Below are positions 16,222 to 26,548 of a stretch of DNA of 64,000 nucleotides, piece after piece. Origin of the DNA: Labedella populi (GTDB taxonomy: Bacteria; Actinomycetota; Actinomycetes; Actinomycetales; Microbacteriaceae); NCBI RefSeq assembly GCF_004078655.1, contig NZ_RZNC01000001.1, positions 1,136,391-1,200,390 of the forward strand, written 5' to 3'. The notes under the pieces are model-generated. The model was not told the origin of the DNA. It ran no database searches and saw only the letters and a list, made by a program, of their open reading frames with translations. Every line of letters starts with the position of its first letter. Position 1 is the stretch's first letter. Both the position numbers and the translations under genes were made by a program.

Positions 16222-17768
16222 TTCCAGAACAGACGTCGCCCGCCCCGGCGGGCGCACCGAATCCACTCGCGCCCGACTGGCTCGCCGTTCCGGACGACGT
16301 GAACGCCCTCGCGGCGAGCGTGTGGCCGTCGGGTGCGGCGCGTCGTGACGACGGCGTCGTCGAGATCGCCGGGGTCGCGGTCACCGACTTGGCCGCCTCC
16401 TTCGGCACCCCGCTGTACGTCGTCGACGAGCAGATGGCGCGCGACAACGCGGCGCGCATCTCGGGAGCGCTCAACGACGCGATGACGGCGATCGGCTCGA
16501 GCGCCACGTCGTACTACGCCGGCAAGGCGTTCCTCTCCGCCGACGTCGTGCGCTGGATGCTCGAGGCCGGCTTGAACGTCGACGTGTGCTCGGGTGGCGA
16601 GCTCGCCCTCGCGCTCGCCGCGGGCGCTCCGCCCGCCCGCATCGGCTTCCACGGCAACAACAAGTCGCAGACCGAGATCGAGCGGGCGGTCACGAACGGC
16701 GTCGGCACGATCATCCTCGACAGCCTGCAGGAGATCGACCGTGTCGCGGCGGCGGCGGAACGCCACGGCGTACGCCAAGGCGTGCGGCTCCGCATCAACT
16801 CGGGAGTGCATGCGCAGACGCACGACTTCCTCGCGACGGCGCACGAGGACCAGAAGTTCGGCCTCACGCTCGCGGCCGCAGAAGACGCCGTCGCGGCGAT
16901 CCGCGCGCACGAGTCCCTCGACTTCCGCGGCCTGCACTGCCACATCGGCTCGCAGATCTTCGACGCCGGCGGGTTCTCCGAGTCGGCTCACCGGCTGCTC
17001 GCCGTGCACGCACGACTCCTCGAGCACGGCCCGGTGCCCTCGCTCAACCTCGGTGGCGGGTTCGGCATCGCCTACACGCCCGCCGACGAGCCGACGCCCA
17101 TCGAGACGATCGCCCGGCAGATCGCGGAGACCGTCGCGGCACGCTGCGCGGAACTCGACATCCCCGTCCCGGCGCTCGCCTTCGAACCCGGCCGCTCGAT
17201 CATCGGGGGAGCGGGCGTCACCCTCTACACCGTCGGAACGACGAAGGACGTCGTGGTCGACGTCGGAGTCGACCACGATCTGAGTGTGGGGCCGGGAGCG
17301 GAAGGCCGGACCGACGGAGCCGCTGCGGCCGGGACCTCGGGCGACCTCGACGCGGTGGCCGACCTCGACGCGACGGTCGAGGCGGGCGGCACGGCGCTCC
17401 GCCGGTACGTGAGCATCGACGGGGGCATGAGCGACAACGCGCGCCCGTCCCTCTACGGCGCCGACTACACCGTGCGCATCGTCGACCGCGCCTCGGACGC
17501 CGCGCCGCAGCTCGTCCGCCTCGCGGGCAAGCACTGCGAGTCCGGCGACATCGTCGTGAACGCCGACTACCTGCCCGCCGACGTGCGGCCGGGCGACCTC
17601 GTCGCCGTGCCCGCGACGGGCGCCTACTGCTTCTCCCTGGCGAGCAACTACAACTTCCTCACGAGGGCGGCGGTGGTCGCGGTGCGCGACGGCCGGGCGC
17701 GCGTCCTCGTCCGAGGCGAGACCGAAGACCAACTGTTGGCGCGAGACGCCGGATTGGATGGCCGATGA
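16218..17768 (+). CDS. lysA: Diaminopimelate decarboxylase
   Basis: PLP-dependent fold-III decarboxylase converting meso-diaminopimelate to L-lysine. The PLP lysine lies in YYAGKAFLS (about residue 100). The phosphate-binding loop is LNLGGGFGIAY and the C-terminal barrel carries YVSIDGGMSDNARPSLYGA, with the catalytic cysteine in GKHCESGD. At 516 aa it is longer than usual because of a ~40-residue Ala/Gly/Asp-rich insertion (about residues 352-393) between TTKDVVVDVGV and RRYVSIDGG. A weak AAGG lies 5 nt before the GTG start. Stop overlaps hom start (ATGA). Confidence 0.97.
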   Translation: MIPEQTSPAPAGAPNPLAPDWLAVPDDVNALAASVWPSGAARRDDGVVEIAGVAVTDLAASFGTPLYVVDEQMARDNAARISGALNDAMTAIGSSATSYYAGKAFLSADVVRWMLEAGLNVDVCSGGELALALAAGAPPARIGFHGNNKSQTEIERAVTNGVGTIILDSLQEIDRVAAAAERHGVRQGVRLRINSGVHAQTHDFLATAHEDQKFGLTLAAAEDAVAAIRAHESLDFRGLHCHIGSQIFDAGGFSESAHRLLAVHARLLEHGPVPSLNLGGGFGIAYTPADEPTPIETIARQIAETVAARCAELDIPVPALAFEPGRSIIGGAGVTLYTVGTTKDVVVDVGVDHDLSVGPGAEGRTDGAAAAGTSGDLDAVADLDATVEAGGTALRRYVSIDGGMSDNARPSLYGADYTVRIVDRASDAAPQLVRLAGKHCESGDIVVNADYLPADVRPGDLVAVPATGAYCFSLASNYNFLTRAAVVAVRDGRARVLVRGETEDQLLARDAGLDGR

Positions 17769-19126
17769 GCGACACCCGCAGCCTTCGAGTGGCCCTGCTC
17801 GGAGCCGGAACCGTGGGCGGTCACGTCGCCCGGCTCCTGCTCGAGCACCACGACGAGCTCGCCGCACGAGCGGGGATCTCCCTCGACCTCGTCGGTATCG
17901 CTGTGCGCGACGTGAACGCCAAGCGCGCCGTCGACCTGCCCGCCGAGCTCTTCACGACCGACGCCGAGACGCTCATCCAGGGCGCCGACATCGTCGTCGA
18001 ACTCATCGGCGGCATCGAGCCCGCGAAGTCGTACATCCTCGCGGCGATCGGCTCGGGCGCCGACGTCGTCACGGGCAACAAGGCGCTGCTCGCGGAGCAC
18101 GGCGCCGAGATCTTCGCCGCCGCCGCGCGAGTGGGCGCCGAGGTCTACTACGAGGCCGCCGTGGCCGCCGCGATCCCGATCATCCGGCCGCTGCGCGACA
18201 GCCTCGCGGGCGATCACGTCGAACGCATCCTCGCGATCGTGAACGGCAGCACCAACTACATCCTCGACCGCATGGACCGCTTCGGCGACAGCATGGAGGA
18301 TGCGCAGCGCGTCGCGCTCGAACTCGGCTACCTCGAGGCCGACCCGACCCTCGACGTCGAAGGGTACGACGCCGCGCAGAAGGCCGCGATCCTCGCGGGG
18401 CTCGCGTTCCACACCACGGTTCCCGCCGCGGGCGTGCACCGCGAGGGCATCTCGTCGATCACACTCGAGGACGTCGAGTCCGCGCGCGAGGCCGGCTACG
18501 TCATCAAGCTGCTCGCGATCGCCGAACGCGTCGCCGACGACGCCGGCGTCGAGGGCGTCTCCGCGCGCGTCCACCCGGCGCTCGTGCGCCGCGACCACCC
18601 GCTCGCGAGTGTGCACGGCGGCAACAACGCCGTGTTCGTCGAGGCCGAGGCCGCCGGTCCGCTCATGTTCTACGGAGCGGGCGCCGGGGGAGTGCAGACG
18701 GCATCGGCCGTGCTCGGCGACGTCGTGTCGATCGCCCGCCGGCACCTCGCCGGCGGAGTCGGTGTGGGCGAGTCCGTCGCCGCCGACCTGCCCGTGCACC
18801 CCATCGGCGCCGCCGAGACGCGTTACCGCATCAGCCTCGAGGTCGATGACCGGCCCGGTGTGCTCGCCGAACTCGCCGGGATCCTCGCGAGCCGTGGCGT
18901 CTCCGTCGAGACCCTGCAGCAGTCGACGAGCGCGGCGGATGCGAGCGCGTCCGCCGTCGCGTCCGACGACGTCGCCGCGAGCGGGGAGGCCGATCGCGCC
19001 ACCGCTACCCTGGTCATCGGCACCCACAGCGCGCGCGACGCGGCCCTCGCAGCCGCGGTCGAAGCCCTCGCCGCCTCCGACGCCGTCGAGTCCGTGCGCA
19101 GCGTCCTGAGAATCGAAGGAGCCTGA
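17765..19126 (+). CDS. hom: Homoserine dehydrogenase
   Basis: Reduces aspartate semialdehyde to homoserine at the branch to threonine and methionine. The N-terminal NAD(P) motif is [15 protein letters not shown]. The catalytic domain shows [11 protein letters not shown] and [22 protein letters not shown]-terminal ACT domain ([20 protein letters not shown], from about residue 356) implies feedback control, probably by threonine. It contains an extra Ala/Ser/Asp-rich insertion (about residues 389-415). At 453 aa it is slightly long. It overlaps lysA by four bases and thrC starts 2 bp after it. Confidence 0.97.
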   Translation: MSDTRSLRVALLGAGTVGGHVARLLLEHHDELAARAGISLDLVGIAVRDVNAKRAVDLPAELFTTDAETLIQGADIVVELIGGIEPAKSYILAAIGSGADVVTGNKALLAEHGAEIFAAAARVGAEVYYEAAVAAAIPIIRPLRDSLAGDHVERILAIVNGSTNYILDRMDRFGDSMEDAQRVALELGYLEADPTLDVEGYDAAQKAAILAGLAFHTTVPAAGVHREGISSITLEDVESAREAGYVIKLLAIAERVADDAGVEGVSARVHPALVRRDHPLASVHGGNNAVFVEAEAAGPLMFYGAGAGGVQTASAVLGDVVSIARRHLAGGVGVGESVAADLPVHPIGAAETRYRISLEVDDRPGVLAELAGILASRGVSVETLQQSTSAADASASAVASDDVAASGEADRATATLVIGTHSARDAALAAAVEALAASDAVESVRSVLRIEGA

Positions 19127-19128
19127 CG

Positions 19129-20214
19129 ATGGCGAAGCAGTGGCGCGGAGTCCTGCACGAATACCGCGACCGTCTCGACGTGACGGACGCGACGCCGATC
19201 GTCACGCTCGGTGAGGGCGGAACGCCCCTCATCTCCGCGCCCGCGCTCTCCGCCCGCACGGGCGCCCGTGTCTTCGTCAAGTACGAGGGGATGAATCCCA
19301 CGGGTTCCTTCAAGGACCGCGGCATGACCATGGCGATCTCGAAGGCCGTCGAGCACGGCGCGAAAGCCGTGATCTGCGCGTCGACCGGGAACACGTCCGC
19401 GTCGGCCGCCGCCTACGCCGCCCACGCCGGCATCACCGCTGCGGTGCTCGTCCCCGAGGGCAAGATCGCGATGGGAAAACTCAGCCAGGCGATCGCCCAC
19501 AACGGTGAGCTCATCCAGATCCAGGGCAACTTCGACGACTGCCTCGACATCGCGCGCGAACTCGCCGAGCACTACCCGGTCCACCTCGTGAACTCGGTCA
19601 ACAACGACCGCATCGAGGGGCAGAAGACCGCGGCTTTCGAGGTCGTCGAGGTGCTCGAGGACGCTCCCGACTTCCACTTCATCCCCGTCGGCAACGCCGG
19701 CAACTACACCGCGTACACGCGCGGCTACTCGGAAGAGGTCGAGCGCGGCGTCGCGACGAAGCTCCCGCGCATGTTCGGCTTCCAGGCCGCGGGCAGCGCG
19801 CCGCTCGTCTCGGGCTCGGTCGTGCGGCACCCGGACACGATCGCGAGCGCCATCCGCATCGGCAACCCCGCGTCGTGGGAGCCCGCGCTCGCCGCGCGCG
19901 AGAAGACCGACGGCTACTTCGGGGCGATCGAGGACGAGCAGATCCTCGAGGCCCAGCGCATCCTCTCGCGCGAGGTCGGCGTGTTCGTCGAGCCCGCGTC
20001 CGCGATCTCCGTCGCCGGGCTCCTCGAGCGGTCCGAGGCCGGCGAGGTCCCCACGGGATCGGTGTGTGTGCTCACGGTCACGGGCCACGGCCTCAAGGAC
20101 CCGCAGTGGGCGCTCCGCACGGCCGACGGTTCGGACGTGACCCCCACGGTCGTGGACGCCGACGTCTCCGAAGTCGCGGGAGTCCTCGGACTCCGGGCGG
20201 GAACGACCGCGTGA
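19129..20214 (+). CDS. thrC: Threonine synthase
   Basis: PLP-dependent fold-II enzyme converting O-phosphohomoserine to threonine. The PLP lysine is in [11 protein letters not shown] (about residue 62). [19 protein letters not shown] holds the phosphate-binding asparagine, and [11 protein letters not shown] is also typical. 361 aa matches the short actinobacterial type. It starts two bases after hom, and its stop overlaps the thrB GTG. Confidence 0.97.
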   Translation: MAKQWRGVLHEYRDRLDVTDATPIVTLGEGGTPLISAPALSARTGARVFVKYEGMNPTGSFKDRGMTMAISKAVEHGAKAVICASTGNTSASAAAYAAHAGITAAVLVPEGKIAMGKLSQAIAHNGELIQIQGNFDDCLDIARELAEHYPVHLVNSVNNDRIEGQKTAAFEVVEVLEDAPDFHFIPVGNAGNYTAYTRGYSEEVERGVATKLPRMFGFQAAGSAPLVSGSVVRHPDTIASAIRIGNPASWEPALAAREKTDGYFGAIEDEQILEAQRILSREVGVFVEPASAISVAGLLERSEAGEVPTGSVCVLTVTGHGLKDPQWALRTADGSDVTPTVVDADVSEVAGVLGLRAGTTA

Positions 20215-21143
20215 GCCTCGTCGGCCGTCGCGTCGCCGTCCGCGTGCCGGCGACCACGGCGAACCTCGGTCCCGGATTCGACACGCTCGGGCTCGCGCTC
20301 TCCGTGTACGACGAACTCACGGTCGAAGCCGTCGAGCGACCCGGCGTGCGAGTACACGTCGAGGGCGTCGGAGCAGGCGAGGTCCCGACGGACGAGTCGA
20401 ACCTCGTCGCGTCGTCCCTCCTTCATGCGCTCTCGGCGCTCGGCGTCGAGGCCCCCGGGCTCGAACTGCACGCCCGCAACACGATCCCGCATGGCCGTGG
20501 CCTCGGCTCGTCGGGCGCCGCGGTCGTCGCCGGGATCGTGGCCGCGAAGGGGCTGCTCGAGGGCGTCGTCGACGTCGACGACGAGACCCTCCTGCGCCTC
20601 GCGACCGAGATCGAGGGGCATCCCGACAACGTCGCGCCGGCCCTGTTCGGCGGCCTCGCGATCGCGTGGACGACACTCGCCGGGCCCGCGCAGAAGACGC
20701 TGCTCGTGCACCGTGGGGTCTCCCCGCTCATCCTCGTGCCCGAGACGACACTCTCGACGAAGGTCGCGCGGAGCCTTCAGCCGGAGCACGTGCCGCACGA
20801 GGACGCCGTGTTCAACGTCTCCCGATCGGCTCTCCTCGTCGCCGCTCTGACGCAGAGCCCGGAACTGCTGTTCGCCGCGACCGAGGACAAGCTGCACCAG
20901 AGCTACCGCGCGTCGGCGATGCCCGAGACGGCCCACGTCGTCGCGCTGCTGCGCGAACACGGTCTACCCGCGGTCGTCTCCGGGGCGGGGCCCTCGGTCC
21001 TCGTGCTCGCCAACGGGGCGGGGCAGCGGCTCGAAGCCGCCGATCTTATCGCGCGACACGCAGGTGTGCACTGGGCTCCGCTCATGCTGGCCGTCGACGT
21101 CAAGGGTGCTACAGTGGAAGCGATCCCGGGGGATCCCGCCTAG
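20211..21143 (+). CDS. thrB: Homoserine kinase
   Basis: GHMP-family kinase that phosphorylates homoserine for threonine synthase. Motif 1 is [20 protein letters not shown], motif 2 is [17 protein letters not shown] (ATP loop, about residue 90) and motif 3 is [14 protein letters not shown] near residue 260. 310 aa is typical. GTG 20211 overlaps the thrC stop. It is the last gene of the lysine/threonine operon. A TACAGT hexamer near its 3' end (about 21109) may be a promoter for rho. Confidence 0.96.
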   Translation: MSLVGRRVAVRVPATTANLGPGFDTLGLALSVYDELTVEAVERPGVRVHVEGVGAGEVPTDESNLVASSLLHALSALGVEAPGLELHARNTIPHGRGLGSSGAAVVAGIVAAKGLLEGVVDVDDETLLRLATEIEGHPDNVAPALFGGLAIAWTTLAGPAQKTLLVHRGVSPLILVPETTLSTKVARSLQPEHVPHEDAVFNVSRSALLVAALTQSPELLFAATEDKLHQSYRASAMPETAHVVALLREHGLPAVVSGAGPSVLVLANGAGQRLEAADLIARHAGVHWAPLMLAVDVKGATVEAIPGDPA

Positions 21144-21347
21144 CACGCGGATTCACCGCTCGGATCGATTCCACTCACTCATCACCTTCGCTCTGGTCGA
21201 TGCGCCCGCGCCCTCTTGCGCGGACATCCCGGCAGCGTGCTTCGAGAGGCAGTGTTCTCTCCAGGCCGACGCCGGGCCTGATCGCCGGCGAACGGCTCTC
21301 CTCTCGTGGTCATCGGACCACACCGTAGGAGAAAGGAAAATCTCTTA

Positions 21348-23795
21348 GTGTCAGACGTCAGTCTCCGCGATCGCATCGCGGACAACAGTGTTGCCATCGG
21401 ATCCCTCAAGGTCGCCGAACTCAAGCAGTTGGCCGCCGAATGGGGCATCGCCGATGCATCCAAACTCCGGAAGGGTGAGCTCGTCGAGGCGATCACCGCC
21501 GCGAGCAAGCAGCTCTCCTCCGTCGACGACTCGGGCGACAGCACGCTCGACGGCACCGCGGTGCCGTCGGAGGCGAGCCTCGCGGCCGCCGGTGTCGCCA
21601 CCGAGGTCGACGTCGACGAGGCGAACGCGCCCGCCGGCGACGCCCCCGAGCACTCGGCCGCCCAGGCCGAGGCCGCTCCGGCCACGGTGCCCGCCGCCGC
21701 TCCGGTCGAGGCCGCTCCCGTCGATTCGGCTCCGGCCGAATCCGCTCCGGCCGAATCCGCTCCAGCCGAGTCCGCTCCGGCTACGGCGCCCACGGGTCGC
21801 CGTCGCGGTTCGCGTCGCGCCACGAGCGAGGACGTCCAGCGCGCCTCCGTCCCCGCGGCCGGCCACGTCAACGCCGACCAGCCCGCGCAGATCCCCTCGA
21901 CCCCCACGGTTCAGCCGGCCGACGTCGTCGCCGACGCCCCCGCCGAGGCCGCTCCGGTCGAGTCCGGTTCGGTCGAGGCCGCTCCGGCTGAGTCCGCTTC
22001 GGCTGACTCCGGCGAGCAGAACGGTTCCGAGCAGCAGGGCTCCGAGCAGAACGGTTCCGAGCAGAACGGTCGCGAGCGCCAGAACAAGCGTGGCAACCGT
22101 CGTGGTCGTGGCCGTCGCAACAACGACCAGGACCAGCAGGACCAGCAGGACAACCAGGACCAGCAGGACCGGGCCGACGACTCCACCGAGGTGGAGGAGC
22201 AGCAGCCCGAGCGCGGCGAGCAGAACGAGGGCGACGAGCAGCAGCCGCGCCAGGGCCGCTCGCGCGGTCGCAACCGCAACCGTGGCGGCGACCAGAACGC
22301 TCCGGCGCAGAACGGCAACGCTCAGGCGGGCAACGGGCAGAACGGCGCTGCGCAGAACGGCGGGCGCGGCCAGAGCAACGCCAACGCCCAGGCCGAGCAG
22401 GGGCGTGACCAGCAGAACCGCGACCAGCAGAACCGCGACCAGCAGGGCCGGGACCGCGCCGAGAAGGCCGATGCCGAGCAGCAAGGCCGCGACCGCAACC
22501 GCACCACCGCGCAGCAGCAGCAGGACGACGCCGAGGGCCGCGGCCGCGGGCGTTACCGCGACCGCAAGCGTCGTGGCGGTGCAGCGGGCGACGACGCTGA
22601 GCCGGAGATCTCCGAGGACGACGTCCTCATCCCCGTCGCGGGCATCCTCGACGTTCTCGACAACTACGCGTTCGTGCGCACCACGGGTTACCTCCCCGGC
22701 ACGAACGACGTGTACGTCTCGCTCGGCCAGGTCAAGAAGTACAACCTGCGCAAGGGCGACGCGGTCGTCGGTGCGATCCGTCAGCCGCGCGAAGGCGAGA
22801 ACAACTCGCGCCAGAAGTACAACGCGATCGTGAAGGTCGACAGCGTCAACGGCCAGCCCGTCGACGAAGCCGGCACGCGCGTCGAGTTCGGCAAGCTCAC
22901 GCCGCTCTACCCGCAGGAGCGTCTGCGCCTCGAGACGGAGCAGGGCAAGCTCACGCAGCGCATCATCGACCTCGTCGCGCCGATCGGCAAGGGCCAGCGC
23001 GGCCTCATCGTCGCGCCGCCGAAAGCCGGTAAGACGATCGTGCTGCAGCAGATCGCGAACGCCATCTCGATCAACAACCCCGAGGTCCACCTCATGGTCG
23101 TGCTCGTCGACGAGCGGCCCGAAGAGGTCACCGACATGCAGCGCACGGTGAAGGGCGAGGTCATCGCCTCGACCTTCGACCGCCCCGCCGAGGACCACAC
23201 GACGGTCGCCGAACTCGCGATCGAGCGTGCGAAGCGCCTCGTCGAGCTCGGCCACGACGTCGTCGTGCTGCTCGACTCGATCACCCGCTTGGGTCGTGCG
23301 TACAACCTGGCGGCCCCGGCCTCCGGTCGCATCCTCTCCGGCGGCGTCGACGCGTCGGCGCTCTACCCGCCGAAGCGCTTCTTCGGTGCGGCCCGCAACA
23401 TCGAGAACGGTGGCTCGCTCACCATCCTCGCGACGGCGCTCGTCGAGACCGGGTCCAAGATGGACGAGGTCATCTTCGAGGAGTTCAAGGGCACCGGCAA
23501 CTCTGAGCTGCGCCTCTCGCGCCAGCTCGCCGACAAGCGCATCTTCCCGGCCGTCGACGTCAACGCGTCGTCCACCCGCCGGGAGGAGATGCTCTTGTCG
23601 AACGACGAGGTCAAGATCACCTGGAAGCTGCGTCGCGCCCTCGCCGGCCTCGACCAGCAGCAGGCTCTCGAGGTCGTGCTCGGCAAGCTCAAGGAGACGA
23701 CCTCGAACGTCGAGTTCCTCGTGCAGATGCAGAAGTCGATGCCGCAGCCCGCGGCCAACGGCCACAGCCACGGTCACGAGCGCGACCACCGCTAG
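21348..23795 (+). CDS. rho: Transcription termination factor Rho with long low-complexity insertion
   Basis: The hexameric RNA helicase that terminates transcription. A Rho_N helical motif (VAELKQLAAEWGIADASKLR, from about residue 20) is followed by ~360 disordered residues. These are SAPAE repeats (about residues 127-145), Arg/Gly patches and Gln/Asn/Asp-rich runs such as RDQQNRDQQNRDQQGRD near residue 353. The conserved core begins near residue 415, with the RNA-binding region, Walker A APPKAGKT (about residue 557), and VVVLLDSITRLGRAYN. At 815 aa it is about twice E. coli Rho; actinobacterial Rho proteins usually carry such an insertion. GTG 21348 follows GGAGAAAGGA. The 200-nt leader is long. 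Confidence 0.97.
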   Translation: MSDVSLRDRIADNSVAIGSLKVAELKQLAAEWGIADASKLRKGELVEAITAASKQLSSVDDSGDSTLDGTAVPSEASLAAAGVATEVDVDEANAPAGDAPEHSAAQAEAAPATVPAAAPVEAAPVDSAPAESAPAESAPAESAPATAPTGRRRGSRRATSEDVQRASVPAAGHVNADQPAQIPSTPTVQPADVVADAPAEAAPVESGSVEAAPAESASADSGEQNGSEQQGSEQNGSEQNGRERQNKRGNRRGRGRRNNDQDQQDQQDNQDQQDRADDSTEVEEQQPERGEQNEGDEQQPRQGRSRGRNRNRGGDQNAPAQNGNAQAGNGQNGAAQNGGRGQSNANAQAEQGRDQQNRDQQNRDQQGRDRAEKADAEQQGRDRNRTTAQQQQDDAEGRGRGRYRDRKRRGGAAGDDAEPEISEDDVLIPVAGILDVLDNYAFVRTTGYLPGTNDVYVSLGQVKKYNLRKGDAVVGAIRQPREGENNSRQKYNAIVKVDSVNGQPVDEAGTRVEFGKLTPLYPQERLRLETEQGKLTQRIIDLVAPIGKGQRGLIVAPPKAGKTIVLQQIANAISINNPEVHLMVVLVDERPEEVTDMQRTVKGEVIASTFDRPAEDHTTVAELAIERAKRLVELGHDVVVLLDSITRLGRAYNLAAPASGRILSGGVDASALYPPKRFFGAARNIENGGSLTILATALVETGSKMDEVIFEEFKGTGNSELRLSRQLADKRIFPAVDVNASSTRREEMLLSNDEVKITWKLRRALAGLDQQQALEVVLGKLKETTSNVEFLVQMQKSMPQPAANGHSHGHERDHR

Positions 23796-23805
23796 CGACC
23801 CCACC

Positions 23806-23855
23806 GAACCCACCCGGAGCGCCGGAGGCATGTGCCTCGGCCACCGGGTGGGTTC
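23806..23855 (+). terminator. Compound hairpin terminator after rho
   Basis: GAACCCACCCGG and CCGGGTGGGTTC form a perfect 12-bp outer stem. Within the loop GCCGGAGGCA pairs with TGCCTCGGC with one bulge. It lies 10 bp after the rho stop and before the prfA ribosome binding site. Confidence 0.8.
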
Positions 23856-23903
23856 AGTGCTTTCCGCGTAGGGTTTTCCCGAGTCTTCCAGGAGGAAGTC
23901 ACC

Positions 23904-24977
23904 ATGTTCGAATCGGTCGAGGTGCTCAAGAAGGAGCACAAGGAGCTGCAGGACGAGCTCGCCGACCCGGCGCTGCACGCCGATCCCGCACGCTCGAAGC
24001 GCGTGAACCGCCGGTACGCCGAGCTGTCGCGCATCGTCGCGGCCGAAGCGACGTGGAACCAGGCGAAGGACGACCTCGAGGCGGCGCGTGAGCTCGCCAA
24101 GGAGGACGAGGCCTTCGCCGAGGAGGTACCGGCGCTCGAGGAGCTCGTGCAGACCTCGCAGGAGAAGCTCCGCCGGCTGCTCATCCCGCGCGACCCCGAC
24201 GACGGGCGTGACGTCATCATGGAGATCAAGGGTGGTGAGGGCGGCGCGGAGAGTGCGCTCTTCGCGGCAGACCTCTTGCGGATGTACCTCCACTACGCCG
24301 AGTCGAAGGGGTGGAAGACCGAGCTCCTCGAGCGCACCGAGAGCGACCTCGGCGGGTACAAGGATGTGCAGGTCGCCATCAAGTCGAACGCGACCGACCC
24401 CTCGCAGGGCGTCTGGGCTCACCTCAAGTACGAGGGCGGCGTCCACCGCGTGCAGCGCGTCCCCGTGACCGAGTCGCAAGGTCGCATCCACACCTCGACG
24501 ACGGGCGTGCTCGTCTTCCCCGAGGTCGATGAGCCCGAGGAGGTCGAGATCAACCAGAACGACCTGAAGATCGACGTCTACCGGTCGAGCGGTCCCGGCG
24601 GTCAGTCCGTCAACACGACGGACTCGGCGGTGCGCATCACGCACCTTCCGACGGGCATCGTCGTGTCGATGCAGAACGAGAAGAGCCAGCTCCAGAACCG
24701 CGAGGCGGGGATGCGTGTGCTGCGTGCCCGGATCCTCGCGCGTCGGCAGGAGGAGCAGGCGGAGCTCGACAGCGCGGCTCGTAAGAGCCAGATCCGCACG
24801 ATGGACCGGTCGGAGCGCATTCGGACGTACAACTTCCCGGAGAACCGCATCGCGGATCACCGGACGGGTTACAAGGCGTACAACCTCGATGCTGTCATGA
24901 ACGGAGCGCTCGACCCGCTGATCGCCTCGGCGATCGAGGCGGACGAAGAGGCCCGCCTCTCCGCCGTCGCCGACTGA
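23904..24977 (+). CDS. prfA: Peptide chain release factor 1
   Basis: Recognises UAA/UAG and triggers peptide release. The codon-reading tripeptide PVT lies in [14 protein letters not shown] (about residue 187). The catalytic GGQ is in [20 protein letters not shown] (about residue 232). 357 aa is normal. ATG 23904 is set by AGGAGGAAG 5-6 nt upstream. The GGQ glutamine is the substrate of PrmC, whose gene lies just beyond the cysE-cysK pair. The TGA stop lies in the arm of a long palindrome shared with cysE. Confidence 0.98.
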   Translation: MFESVEVLKKEHKELQDELADPALHADPARSKRVNRRYAELSRIVAAEATWNQAKDDLEAARELAKEDEAFAEEVPALEELVQTSQEKLRRLLIPRDPDDGRDVIMEIKGGEGGAESALFAADLLRMYLHYAESKGWKTELLERTESDLGGYKDVQVAIKSNATDPSQGVWAHLKYEGGVHRVQRVPVTESQGRIHTSTTGVLVFPEVDEPEEVEINQNDLKIDVYRSSGPGGQSVNTTDSAVRITHLPTGIVVSMQNEKSQLQNREAGMRVLRARILARRQEEQAELDSAARKSQIRTMDRSERIRTYNFPENRIADHRTGYKAYNLDAVMNGALDPLIASAIEADEEARLSAVAD

Positions 24978-25041
24978 CCCCCCTGAACACTTCCTATGTG
25001 CACGAAAATTGATGCACATAGAAAGTGTTTAGGGGGGTCAG
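24974..25041. terminator. Bidirectional palindrome containing both stop codons
   Basis: CTGACCCCCCT at 24974 pairs with AGGGGGGTCAG ending at 25041. The inner arms AACACTT/AAGTGTT and TATGTGCA/TGCACATA extend the stem to ~27 bp with small bulges and an AT-rich loop. The TGA stop of prfA (24975-24977) and, on the other strand, the TGA of cysE (25040-25038) are mirror images within its arms. Confidence 0.9.
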
Positions 25042-25601
25042 ATGAGGTACTCGGGGGTGGGTAGGCCGTGAGAGGCGGCGGTGCCACGCGGGCGCGCGCG
25101 CGCCGGGACGCCCACGAGGAGCGAGTCCGGGGGAGCGTCACGCGTGACGACCGCGTTCGCGCCCACGATGCTGCCGCGCCCGACGACGATGGGCCCGAGG
25201 ATCTTCGCGCCGGCACCCACCTGGACCCCGTCGCCGAGCGTCGGGTGCCTCTTGCCCTTCCCGCGACTCTTCCCGCCGAGGGTGACGCCGTGGTAGAGCA
25301 TGACGTCGTCGCCGATCTCCGCCGTCTCACCGATCACGACGCCCATGCCGTGGTCGATGAAGAAACGGCGCCCGATCGTCGCCCCCGGGTGGATCTCGAC
25401 CCCGGTGAGGAACCGGACGAACTGCGAACCCAAGCGGGCCGGCAACCGGAAACCGGCACGCCAGACGCGCGCGTTCACGCGGTGCGCCCAGATGGCGTGC
25501 AGTCCGGAGTACCCGAGTACGATCTCGAGATCCGTGCGCGCCGCGGGATCGTGGACGCGCGCGGCGACCACGTCCTCGCGGACCCGGGAGAGCAGACTCA
25601 C
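25038..25601 (-). CDS. cysE: Serine O-acetyltransferase
   Basis: Makes O-acetylserine from serine and acetyl-CoA, the substrate of CysK. The N-terminal helices are short (187 aa, the Bacillus/actinobacterial type). Hexapeptide repeats include [20 protein letters not shown], with the catalytic His/Asp region, and [20 protein letters not shown]. The C-terminal tail is clipped by the palindromic junction. The GTG start lies 8 bp after cysK on the same strand, forming a cysK-cysE operon. Confidence 0.96.
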   Translation of the reverse strand: MSLLSRVREDVVAARVHDPAARTDLEIVLGYSGLHAIWAHRVNARVWRAGFRLPARLGSQFVRFLTGVEIHPGATIGRRFFIDHGMGVVIGETAEIGDDVMLYHGVTLGGKSRGKGKRHPTLGDGVQVGAGAKILGPIVVGRGSIVGANAVVTRDAPPDSLLVGVPARARPRGTAASHGLPTPEYLI

Positions 25602-25609
25602 GACGTCGA

Positions 25610-26548
25610 CTAGTCGGTGAGGTCGGCCCAGAGCGGCGTCGAGATGTAGCGCTCACCGGTGTCGCACACGATCGCGACGATGGTCTTGCCCGCGTTCTCG
25701 GGGCGCTTCGCGAGTTCGAGGGCCGCCCACATGATCGCGCCCGAGGAGACACCCGCGAGGATGCCCTCCTGCGACGCCATCTGCTTCGCAACGGCGATCG
25801 CGTCATCGAACGACACGTCGACGACCTCGTCGTACACGGTCGTGTCGAGGACCTCGGGCACGAAGTTCGCGCCGATGCCCTGGATCTTGTGCGGTCCCGG
25901 CTTGCCGCCGTTGAGGATGGGGGAGTCGATCGGCTCCACGGCGACGATCTGAACGTCCGGCTTCCGCTCCTTGAGCACCTGGCCGACACCCGTGATGGTC
26001 CCGCCCGTGCCGACGCCCGCGACGAAGATGTCGACGCCTCCGTCGGTGTCGCGCCAGATCTCCTCCGCGGTGGTCTTCCGGTGGATCTCCGCATTCGCCG
26101 CGTTCGCGAACTGCTTCGCCCAGATCGCGCCCGGCGTCGACTCGACGATCTCCTGGGCCTTCTCCACGGCGCCCTTCATGCCGAGGGCCGGCTCCGTGAG
26201 GACGAGTTCCGCGCCGAAGGCGCGCAGCAGGACACGGCGCTCCTGGCTCATCGACGACGGCATCGTGAGGACGACGCGATACCCGCGGGCGGCGCCCACG
26301 AGAGCGAGCGCGATGCCCGTGTTGCCGCTCGTGCCCTCGACGATCGTGCCGCCCGGCTTGAGCTCGCCCGAGCGTTCCGCCGCGTCGACGATCGCGACGC
26401 CGAGTCGGTCCTTGACGCTCGAGCCCGGATTGTAGAACTCGAGCTTCGCGAGGATGGTCGCGTCCGTCTCGCTCGCGAGTCGGTTGATGCGGACGAGAGG
26501 GGTGTTGCCGAACGCCGCGGTGATGTCGGAGTGGATCGTGCCGGTCAT
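25610..26548 (-). CDS. cysK: Cysteine synthase (O-acetylserine sulfhydrylase)
   Basis: PLP fold-II enzyme combining O-acetylserine and sulfide into cysteine. The PLP lysine is in [11 protein letters not shown] (about residue 44). The substrate loop is [13 protein letters not shown], and PLP phosphate binding is in [14 protein letters not shown]. 312 aa is typical. ATG 26548 is preceded by GAAGGA. A TAGGCT hexamer on the minus strand near 26597 is a likely -10, giving a ~40-nt leader. It diverges from prmC. Confidence 0.97.
   Translation of the reverse strand: MTGTIHSDITAAFGNTPLVRINRLASETDATILAKLEFYNPGSSVKDRLGVAIVDAAERSGELKPGGTIVEGTSGNTGIALALVGAARGYRVVLTMPSSMSQERRVLLRAFGAELVLTEPALGMKGAVEKAQEIVESTPGAIWAKQFANAANAEIHRKTTAEEIWRDTDGGVDIFVAGVGTGGTITGVGQVLKERKPDVQIVAVEPIDSPILNGGKPGPHKIQGIGANFVPEVLDTTVYDEVVDVSFDDAIAVAKQMASQEGILAGVSSGAIMWAALELAKRPENAGKTIVAIVCDTGERYISTPLWADLTD

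Noticed and set aside
17268..17397. Intein in lysA
   Set aside because: The insertion is only ~40 residues, lacks Cys/Ser-Asn splice junctions and blocks, and is low complexity.
21351..25019. A 1222-codon open frame antisense to rho and prfA
   Set aside because: Third-position GC bias keeps the antisense frame open. Composition is Arg/Leu/Asp/Val-rich with no domain, and the sense frames are certain genes.
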